Source: Mikania micrantha (taxonomy: Eukaryota > Streptophyta > Magnoliopsida > Asterales > Asteraceae). From it: a DNA stretch of 64,000 nt. The DNA is taken from positions 75,209,811-75,273,810 of the forward strand of contig CM018680.1 of assembly GCA_009363875.1 (NCBI GenBank), read 5' to 3'. The translations under genes and the position numbers were made by a program. The notes beneath the pieces are model-generated. The model had not been told where the DNA came from, made no database searches, and saw only the letters and a program-made list of their open reading frames with translations. Shown one piece after another: positions 11,097 through 20,917 of this stretch; within the stretch, counting starts at the first letter, position 1, and every line of letters starts with the position of its first letter.

Positions 11097-12236
11097 TATG
11101 AGCCGAATCAAATACATGTTGATCTTAACGTACTAAACGTAAGAAGCCACAAAACCTATGAACGTGTAATTCTAAAATATGGTCCGGAGGGTTAATTTAG
11201 TAAATGACACACTAGCTTATTTTAAGAAACGATTTTCTTATTTATGCAATCGCACGACAAACATGGAATCAATTACTTTTTTAAAAAAATTTTCATACGA
11301 ATTCATGAATTAAGCAATTGTTTCTGATTCAATTTGAAATTGAGAAAAAAATTTCAAGAACGTTTGTTGTTAAACCATAAATGGACGTCGATAGAGATCG
11401 CGAAGGTACGTTATTTGATGTAAACATGTATTTTTTTGAATTTTTCTTATATATTATCATATTTTTTTTTGTAATTAGGAGTATAGTGATGATAGATGAA
11501 TTGAGAACGACGTATAATTATTTGTCTTTATAAATATATAAAATTAGTTCGTGTTATTAATTCATTATGTGTAGAAACTTTCGGAACTAATTTGTATTAT
11601 GATATATGGTACGTTATTTTGATTGTGATTCTGGATGAGTATGAACGTAATTAATTTTTGTGTTTTCAAATGTGTATTGAATTGTTTTTGTATGTAATAA
11701 TTTGTAGATTATATAAGTGGTACGTAATAATTAGGTTAATATTATGATTAAAAACGTAATTAATATATATAGGATGTGGTACGTAATTAAGTAACTACGC
11801 GGCATGTAATAGACGTTATTTGATTACATTTTTATAAGATGGTTCAATAGGTGTTTGTGTGGTACGTGATTAAGTTAATGCATCATGTATAATAAATAGT
11901 ATATTTGTTCCCTTATTACTTACGTACGTAATTTATAATAAGTATATATATAGGAACCTCAGCTCTTTAATTGATTACAGCCCTTGATCATGATGATCTA
12001 GTGTCATATCCTAGCTAATTGATTAAAAATGCGTACGTGTTTGGGAACATTGTGAAACACATTACTTTTATTCTCAAGAAATGGTATTGTTTTGTTCAAA
12101 TACAATTTAAAAAAACCGAAAATGTTACAATTTAAGAAGCCTCAATCGGTTGTGGATGATGTAGAAATAAGATATAATAAGAACAGAACCTAATTAATTA
12201 ACTCAAACTTATTCAATTGATTTTTTCCCTCTCCCT

Positions 12237-12239
<3 letters not shown>
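11097..12239. other. Intergenic with scattered GGTACGTNATT words
   Basis: No gene is supported. The word GGTACGT(A/T/G)AT occurs five times between 11405 and 11870. A (TA)n tract lies at about 12241-12271. Confidence 0.45.
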
Positions 12240-12275
<36 letters not shown>

Positions 12276-12327
12276 AAGGAGGGATTTATATTTCAACTCC
12301 AACGGTTAACCTTTGCGTAAGCCTCAC

Positions 12328-12985
12328 AAAATGGGTGGGTTGTTGAGTAATAGTCAGAACGGGTTCAGATTGAGATGAGTACAGGTCAGCTAATGTTTTA
12401 AGTAAAATTTGTTTGAGTCTAAATGAACTGTTTTTAAAAATATAAATTTAATTTAAGTCAAAATCAGTTGTAGCTAAACAAATAGTTTAATTGGAAAATC
12501 TTTAGGGTTGTTCGATCGGAGATGAGCGGCGGTAGGTGGAGGGGGAGAATGGTTGCGACGGTCGATGGAGGGGGAGAATGGATGCGGCGGTCGTTGGAGG
12601 GGAGACTGCAGACAACGGTAGGTGGAGGGGGAGAAAAGGTTGACGGTGGAGTGACCAGGGAAGAGGTTAACGGTGGGGAAGATGTTTTGAAAAGGTTTTA
12701 AAAAACAAACCCTCTTCTTGCAGGGGTTTTGGCCAACTGTTCTGCAAAAGAGTTTAGCAGACATGGTCCGCAGACTGCAGACGTTTTGCTTCTGAAAAAA
12801 CAAACACCACCTTAGTGATTTTCGCATCTAACATGCTATTAATATTTTTACTCATTTTAATCCATTTTATTCATATGGTTTTTAGATTATCTAATTTGAC
12901 TTATGTTGTATTAATGTGTTCATTGTTCCCTATTATAACCCGTTTTATAATATGATGTTTATTTATTTATTTTACAATGGGTCAA
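12328..12985. mobile_element. hAT-type MITE copy split by a Tourist insertion
   Basis: The parts 12328-12504 and 12815-12985 match the two halves of the element at 28985-29396. Shared words include AAAATGGGTGGGTTG, GAGTCTAAATGAACTG and, on the right, TTTTTACTCATTTTAATCC. Between them lies a separate element. Confidence 0.5.
12505..12811. mobile_element. Tourist-like MITE with TTA duplication
   Basis: It is flanked by TTA on both sides (12502-12504, 12812-12814). The right terminus reverse-complemented reads GGTGGTGTTTGTTTTTTCAG, in Tourist/Harbinger style. The left end, GGGTTGTTCGATC, is weaker. The interior repeats GGTGGAGGGGGAGAATGG-like units. A minus-strand open frame across it follows the GC-rich repeats and looks incidental. 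Confidence 0.55.
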
Positions 12986-13358
12986 GATTGTGAGGATCAT
13001 CATAATAAAGGAAACAATCTTGTAGATGAAGGGATAGATAGATGTGAATGTGTTAGAGGTGAAAGCCCTAAAAACATGTCTTTGAAAGAAGAGATGAGTT
13101 GGTGAAGAACAAGAAAACTAGACAAGGAAAGTTGAAGTGGGCTCCCACTTTTAGCCCAACAACTATAGACCAATATCGTCTCTGGCCTGACAACAATGAA
13201 AGCCCACTACAAAATATAAAATTCAGGTATAGAAGCGAAGAATAATTCGTGACATCCGTCTAATTTTTATTCTAATATTAGTTCGTTTAATATTTTATAT
13301 TTACAAAAAAAATATTAAGTGGTCTTTAATTACTACATCGAATTTCTTTTATCTTGAA
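12986..13358. other. Intergenic, nothing recognised
   Basis: A less AT-rich patch near 13010-13250 has no sustained open frame. Confidence 0.4.
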
Positions 13359-14083
13359 CTAGTTTATACCCCGTGTGTTACACGGATTTAATATAAAATA
13401 TTGAATAGTTAGTAATAAAAATTTATAAATTATAAATAACATTTTTATATAAAGTGTTTAAAATATGTATTAATAAGTACTTTAAGTAATAAAACAATGA
13501 TCAAAAACTTTATTTTTAAAAGAAATTAATTTTTAAAAATTTAATACTAAAATATGTAATTTAATTTGTTTATAAAAAACTATTCTTTAAAATCTCTGTA
13601 ATATTTTTGTAATTATTAAAATTTCATAACCTAATTTAAAAATATGTTAAACATACAAGACTGAAAATATAACTTTTATTATCAACTCTATAAGTTTTGG
13701 TTTATATATCGTTTTCTAATTAATGAAAACATGTTTAATATAAAACCTTTTTTTTTCAAAAATAATGATTTAATATTTCTTATTTTTAATAAATATTGAT
13801 TTATAGGAAAAAATATATATATTTTATAAACTTTTGTAAAGTATGTTTTTTAATAAAATGATTTAATTTTCAACTTATTGAAAACTATTTTTTAATTTGT
13901 AAGAGATAAACAATATCATTAGTTATTAGTTATTATTTGATATATTTATTTAATAGAAGGGATAATATAATTATTGAATAAAGGAGAGAATTAAATAAAA
14001 GCATAAAAATTTGACAAGTATCAATATTGTGTTAAAATGTGACAAGTGGCAAATGAACATCTTTGTTTATTATAATAGAAAGA
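13359..14083 (-). mobile_element. Non-autonomous Helitron, copy 3
   Basis: On the minus strand it starts TCTTTCTATTATAATAAAC after an A (14083) and ends with the hairpin CCGTGTAACACACGG, a short spacer and CTAG before a T (13359). Length is 725 bp, non-coding, AT-rich. Both ends fit Helitron insertion between A and T. Confidence 0.7.
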
Positions 14084-14327
14084 TTTTACAGCTGGATACG
14101 GTTTTGCATTTTACGTTGCGCAAATATCAAACCGAGAATTGGTTTGAAAACACTGAAACCAAGAACAACTTTACGGAAACAAATAAACTGGAAATCATTT
14201 TAAAAAACACTAACCATAGTATATTCATAACCTTAGGGATCGATCGAATCAATTTAACCAGATTTGAAATGCGTATACAAAACATGTGTTTTGCGAGGAA
14301 TTCCAATCAACGGTATTAAACTCAGAC

Positions 14328-14597
14328 TACGCCCCATTTGCAGTGCACGCATATAATGTATATATGTGGGCCCTTAAGGGACAAAAGTAAAAGTGCACTA
14401 ATTTTAACGTTATTTTAATTATTTTGTGAAAATAAAGTTAAAATCGATGGGATGATCAACTTCAAACGATAACTTTAAGCCGGGGACTATTTCGAAGCAG
14501 TCTCTCTATCCCAATTGGGATAGGGGTAATGTTTGTATTTATCCTTCCCCCGGACCCTACTAAATAGTGAGAATATACTAGGTAAGGTTGTTGTTGT
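14328..14597 (+). mobile_element. TS/Au-type SINE, copy 1
   Basis: It is flanked by a perfect 14-bp duplication, TATTAAACTCAGAC (14314-14327 and 14598-14611). The 3' part reads CCGGACCCTACTAAATAGTG followed shortly by a GTTGTTGTTGTT tail. A (TTG)n tail and this 3' domain are typical of plant TS and Au-like SINEs. A second copy lies inverted at 45845-46120. Confidence 0.85.
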
Positions 14598-14611
14598 TAT
14601 TAAACTCAGAC

Positions 14612-16781
14612 CAGACTGGCTGCTTCGACGGGTTTAACCGAGAATCATATGAAGTCACATAATAATAGTGATGTGTCAGAATGAGTTTGGGTTAAGATGG
14701 ACCGTTTTAGAAACTGACCATTTTGGTTCTTTAAAAAATTAAAACATAATAATACATAAAACACAATGATTAAAATGCGTTCTTTAAAAAATTTGAATAC
14801 ATATGACACAATAATCTGATTTTTGTATTTTCTAAAATAATAAGTTATGAAAAACACAATAATAAAATAATTCAATTGTGTATTCCTAATATGTAAAACA
14901 GAAAATTAAATAACAATAAATTTATTTAAATGTATAAAAAAACTATGAAAAAAAAAACATAAAATGAGTTTCAAGATAAAACATAATTGTTTCAGGTAAA
15001 AATTTTCAATTCTAATTTTTAGGAAAATCGAATTAGTTAAGTGAGTTTCGTACTTTGTAACCAAAGAAACAAGTTTGTTTATAAGTTTCATGAAAATTTA
15101 TACCCAGGAATCCCTAGGAATAATAAAAACATGAATGAACGTAAATAACATAACACATGAGATTTGTACTAGAAAAATCCCTTAATCTCTTAAGATTGCC
15201 AGCATAAAAACCTTAGGAGGTGACAATAGTCACTCTGCCTATTTTATATTTAACCAACAAATAAAAGAAATACAAGTGTAGAAGCTTGACTGATCAACGC
15301 TATGTGATACAAATGATTGTGAGCGTAATTACATAAATGATTGTAAAGAAAGACGTGTAGGTGTTCCTATAGTCGATCCTAGCTCTTTATTTATGTATAG
15401 AATTCTAACAACGACTATATTCAAATTGTTCCGATACTCCAGCTATTAATATGGTCTTCTTATGACCTCTCCATATGACCGGTTTCAAAGACTTGTTGTC
15501 CACGAGCAGGTACATGTTAAACCGTCAAGACCGATTCTTCAGGGTGAGTTATCGAAGAACAGCGGACCTGCATATTTATTTAAAAGCATGAAGAGCACGC
15601 ATATTATAATTAACAAAAAATAAACATAAATCTTCAATATTTACTTCCTGTAAACAAGCCCTCTCCGTTTACTCTATCAAAGAGCAACAAATGAGTACAT
15701 AAAAAGTATACTAAAAATAAATTATATAAATCAAACTTTTTAAAAGATGCATTTTTTTTCTAAAAGTTGAAAGTTATAGTTTTTTTTTTTTTAATAATGA
15801 GATACTTATTAAAAGATGACATTTTTTCACAAAGAATTTTAAAAATAAATTATAAAAATCAAACTTTTTAAAAGATAAAAATTTAAAAATGATATTACTA
15901 TTTTATTATTTAACGTATTTATTTAAAAGTAATTTTAAAAATATGTTACCTTAAAACACCATTTTTATACTTTGTTAATTTTTGGTAATAACTTTTAATC
16001 TTTTATTTATTTCACTCATGTCATTTATGAGGTGCTAAGCTAGATTTTTGTAAAAATGACATTTTTTCGAAACAATTTTTGAACAAAATATTTAAAAATA
16101 AACTTTTAAAAGAATTTAGAAACAAATGTATAAAATATTATGTTATTGTTTTATTACTTAAAATGTTAACTTATACATAATTGTAATTATAATTTATGTC
16201 AAAAAAAAATTATAATATAGAAATGTATATTATTGTCTATTTATTTATCTATTTATTTATTTTTTGTTTAATTCGTATATTAAAGTAGATAATAAAGGGA
16301 AAATGCGATGGATTGAGGGATTACATTTTCCTGTTTGCTTTTGTTTGGAGCGGCCCAAGAGTGTCAGTAGGGCCCAAGAGTGGCTCCCCCTTGCTAAAAG
16401 GGTTATTACTTATTAGGTGGTCAAAGTACAAGTGGTAAAACCCTAAAAGGTAGAACCGCATAACTAATTTGGTATAGAGTAAGAGTAGTACATGCATTTA
16501 TTTATTTATATTAAAAATTTAATAAATTTACAAGGTCACAACTGTAAATTAATAAAGTTGAGGGGGAAGTATTTAAACATTCAGTAACGGATTCACTATA
16601 ATTTATTGTGACAGTTACATATATATTCTCTTTCTAACTTGTAAAATCACGTATTTTCGCAAATCATGCTTTGACAACATTATACATTATGGATTTAAAT
16701 TTGCAACTCAGGAAATATGTAATTTTTCGAGTTAGGAAGAGAATCTAATTTATTTGTCTTGACTGTCTTTGTATTAAGTAA
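14612..16781. other. Intergenic, nothing recognised
   Basis: Strongly AT-rich over much of its length with long A and T runs. Minus-strand open frames near 14645-15091 have no recognisable protein content. A less AT-rich patch at about 15290-15560 shows no sustained frame. Confidence 0.45.
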
Positions 16782-18025
16782 CTAGGTTAAATCAGGGCCG
16801 TCTCAACCAATTCGAGGGCCCTAGGAAACATTAACATGCGAGTTCCTTCATTCTTTCGAAAATTTACATTCTTTGCATACATATCTTTGATTCATCGTTC
16901 CCTTGCAAGCTTAGAAGACTCTTTGTTAGGGGTGCTTTTTAGGTGCAACCGTATAACGGTTTATGAATAACAAAAACCAAAACTGAATATTTAAAAATAA
17001 AACCAAACCGTTGTTAACGGTCTGATTTTATGGTAGGAGCTTTATGTGTTTCTGTTTTATTGTTTTGGGCTTTCTTGAGCCCGATAAAAATTAATACTGA
17101 ATAAAACCTAACCATTTTATGATCAGAGAAGGTTAAACATACTGTAATCCCAAATATAATTTTTTTTATTGAATTACACCTAAATCATCAATCCTATACA
17201 TGCATATATACATAATACATACATATAAACACATATGTATGTATGTATAAACACACATGGTCGAGTTCTGTTTTTTATGACCGTTTTTTAGTGAAAACTG
17301 TAAACCAAACCGTTCACTACGGTTTCTAAACTTTTGAAACCAATCGACCAAATGCCTAGGGAAAAACCGACCGCGAAACCATAACATGCGGGGTCCTGAA
17401 AAATATGGGACCCTAGGCCATTGCCTAGTTTTATAACAAATGGGTGCCGGCTCTATGTTAAATCATGTATTCATGTGCGTTACACATGTTAAATAAACTC
17501 AAGTTATATACTTTATAGTAAAAAAAAGTAGCATATATATAAAAACTTGCATATACCATTACTTTAATAAACATGTGTATTACACAAATAAATAAAATAA
17601 AATATAATTTGTTAACACTTATAGTTAATAAGATGTATCATTAATTAACAATATGATAATTATAAATGTTAAATTAATTTTTATAATATATATTTTTTGA
17701 TTGTGTAGTAACATTTCTATGTAATTGATAAATATTAACTTTATTAAAATATAAATTGTCTTTTATATATATATTTTTATCATAATTAAATTAAATTGAA
17801 TTACAATTAATATTAAAACATATGAAAAAAATAAGAATTAAAACTTAGATTTTTTAAGAAAATTAATTAATATATTAATTTGTGAAATTTATTAATTATT
17901 GCTATTAATAAAGGATCGTTACTAAATGAATTAATACTCTCAATTTAAGACCGGAAAATATAGTAAAACATGCTTAATTGCATGACAAATGTAAACAAAA
18001 ACCTTTATTAATTATATAAGATAGA
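16782..18025 (-). mobile_element. Non-autonomous Helitron, copy 4, interrupted by a hAT MITE
   Basis: On the minus strand it starts TCTATCTTATATAATTAATA after an A (18025). It ends CATGTGTAACGCACATG (hairpin), a spacer and CTAG before a T (16782). The 3' end is split only a few bases from CTAG by the hAT MITE at 16793-17455. Removing that insert and one TSD copy leaves about 573 bp with normal Helitron termini. Confidence 0.65.
16793..17455. mobile_element. Non-autonomous hAT element, about 663 bp
   Basis: It begins CAGGGCCGTCTC and ends GCCGGCTCTA, imperfect inverted ends. It is flanked by the 8-bp repeats GGTTAAAT (16785-16792) and TGTTAAAT (17456-17463), 7 of 8 identical. An 8-bp TSD is diagnostic of hAT. 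No transposase is present. A minus-strand open frame at 17166-17387 is not recognisable. Confidence 0.7.
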
Positions 18026-18356
18026 TGTAATAGTTTTATCAACTTTTTTATAGATTTTGGGTGTCTCGAATTGCAATAATAGTGCATATTTTAGGTTCTA
18101 GATACTGAGCAGCTGATCAAAGAAATAATATCTTATTTTAAATATTTAGGAATTATTGAAAACTGATAAAGCTGTTATTTTATGATATTAAGAAAATAAG
18201 CTCAAGTCATAAAAACAACACTTTACACAAATATATAGGTTAAGAATTTATACACCAGATCGTGAAACGATCATTGTTTCGCTACACCCTTCAAGCATAG
18301 AACCTGTTTTTTTAAATCAAAACCCAACAAAATTACATGCTAAAGTTGGAAAGTTT

Positions 18357-20587
18357 TGTAACAACCGAATAATTAGCACATTTGATCGTGTATAAAATTT
18401 ATGTTGAATTGACAATGGTAATTACTACAGATTGATAGTACACGAGAAAAGATGAACGTAGGCGAAAACCGTGCGCGAAACGGAGTTACGGATTGTCCGG
18501 AATTGCGAAACGAAGGAAAATTTCAAAGTATGGAATTTTGGACTCGTCGCGGTACGCGACTATGTGGTTGAGGATCCTTCGCGGTACGCGATGGACCAAA
18601 AATATCTGAAAACCTCCGAAAATCTTCGCGGTACGCGAAGCCTTATTTGGCTCCTCGTCGCGGTACGCGACGGGTGAGGCGGTGGAATAAGTTGATATCT
18701 TTCATCAGATTTCATGAAAATTATATTTCATCTTCATATCTCGAACATATTCGCTCCAGACGAACATCAGACGAATTTTTCTTATCAAACCTTCAATTTG
18801 AAGCCACCAGAAGTCTCTGATCATACCAGGGATCGTATCTACAAGTTCTGATCGTTGTTTTGCAGTCAAAACTCCGTCAGATTAGGTAATGATTCGTTTT
18901 AACCTTCTAGTTTGATTTTGATTGATTAGATCTTGATTTTGAACGTAATGGCATAGTTAGGATTGTTGATTTTTGCCTAGATGATGGCTAGGATTGATTG
19001 GAAATGAAGAACACGATGTTCTAACGGTTAAATCCTTGTTTTGATCCGTTGTAATGCCCGGTTTGCATGAAATCACAACTATGGTTATAATGGTTTAATC
19101 CATTTGATTATGACAATGTAGATGATCAGTTTGATTAATCTTTGAAATGCAAAGGTTAAATCTAAGTGTTTCAAACTAATCACAATCATTAACATACTCA
19201 TTGGAACGATTATCTGATGTTTATGATGACTGTCAGATTAGTATGTTAAACATGGTTATTAAACCTATTCTAACACTACATTGTGATATTTCATGATATC
19301 TGGGAAATCAATGATAAGGATTGATCATTTCTAAGCCATTAATCTGTTTAAGAACTGTTTAAGCATTATAATCAACAACATTAACTACTTGATGACTTTT
19401 AAGACAATGTCTTTAACATTGAACGTTCAGAAAGATCTAATCAGTAGGTTAAAACCTAAATAACTTATTAAGTATAAACTGATGCAGAATTACACCATTA
19501 GTATCAGTTTACGAGGAATCTTGCTACTGTAAGATATCAGGTGAGTTCTTTGTAGCCCTATTTTAAATGTTTTATCATTTTGGGCTGGTATGCATGTTAT
19601 GAAAGTTATTTTATAAAAATGATTGTATAAGCTGACTGCGGTCAGATAAAAGAGTATTTTAATATAAAGAATGTTTTAAGTCTCGCTGCGGATGAGAAGT
19701 AATTGATTTTTTTAAAGTCTCGACCAAGGTCGAGTAGGAAATATGGTTTTGAAGTCCCGGCTGCGGTTGGGCAAAATTTGAGCACTGCGGTGCAGTAAAG
19801 TGTTTATGTTTATGATGGTTTAAATGATTTAAACCATGTTATGTATAAATGAAGTATGTAACGAAGTCTTGTACCGGTATGAGCTACCAACTTCGGTTGG
19901 TAGTCATAGAGTCCTGTGAAAGAACAGGCATGTCGACTGTGGGTCGTCATAGTCATAGAGTCCTGTGAAAGAACAGGCCTGTCGACTGTGGTTCGTCAAT
20001 GTCATAGAGACTTGTGCTGCACAAGCAGGCTGACTAGAGTCAGCAGTTCAGGCTAAAGTTTTGCACAGTATGATGATGAGTAGGTTATGTATGAGATTAT
20101 GCTATGATGATATGTATGTTAAAGGTTGTTGACTTCGATTAACAGCAAAGGCTAAGGTCTTATGTATTGTATGATTGATGTAGCGAGAATATGTATGTAG
20201 ATGAAATGAATTATGTTCAAGTATGATTGACATTGTTGACCTCGGTCAACAGTGAACGTTAATGTTATATATGTGCAGTAAGGATTTTATGAAAACTTAA
20301 TTAGAACTCACCAGCATAAAGCTGACTTGTTTTACATGCATGTCAGGTTGAATGGTAACGAGAGAGATTAGCTGAGGGCTCATGGCATAGGTTGAAGATT
20401 ACCCTGGCATAATATGGCATAAACTGGCTATGTATAAAACTATAAAGTGTGGGTTATGTTTAACGTTTGTATAATCTGTGTATCATATTTCATGTAATCA
20501 CCCGAAGTTCCGCTGCTATGGTAATGTAAATATGTTTTAAAGAGTATGGGTTTGATGTTTGCCAACTGAGGGGCTCGGGGCCTCTCA
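18357..20587 (+). repeat. 5' LTR (2231 bp)
   Basis: Starts TGTAACAACC and ends CCTCTCA. It contains four GC palindromes (18546-18672), a hairpin chain (19632-20254), two 49-bp tandem units (19904-20001) and TTCCGCTGC at 20508-20516, about 70 bp before its 3' end. Short open frames inside it are incidental. Confidence 0.95.
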
Positions 20588-20590
20588 AGT

Positions 20591-20603
20591 TGGTATCAGA
20601 GCC
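20591..20603 (+). other. Primer-binding site, tRNA-Met type
   Basis: TGGTATCAGAGCC lies 3 bp after the 5' LTR. It is complementary to the 3' end of initiator tRNA-Met and primes minus-strand DNA synthesis. Confidence 0.9.
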
Positions 20604-20917
20604 ATAGTTTGAGAGATCCGGTCATCCCTAATGACTGGACTTAGACTGAAAATGGGACATAATGATAAGAATGCCAGTCAAGGGTAGTTTGATGCCATGA
20701 GCTGGATGTTATGTATGAGTTAAGACATAGGTGTAAGGTTAGAAAGATAGTTAGAGTCATGCACTTTGGGGTGACGTGATGGGAAATGTTTAGAGCCTAT
20801 GAGTTAGGTAAATGGTTAATAACACCTGATCAACGTCATTAACGATTTACAAAGCTTATTTCGTGCTAAACTAAACCTGTACTGACTCTCCAATTGATGC
20901 ATCTTGTAGGTAGTTAA

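Noticed and set aside
12474..12827. 117-codon minus-strand open frame, Pro/Ser-rich
   Set aside because: It reads through the GC-rich repeats of a Tourist-like MITE and crosses its boundaries.
14011..14319. 102-codon plus-strand open frame
   Set aside because: It begins inside a Helitron and ends at the duplication of a SINE; no known domain.
18471..18677. 68-codon open frame present in both LTRs (also 25638-25844)
   Set aside because: It covers the GC palindromes, and its repeated peptides are a by-product of them. No start context or homologue is known.
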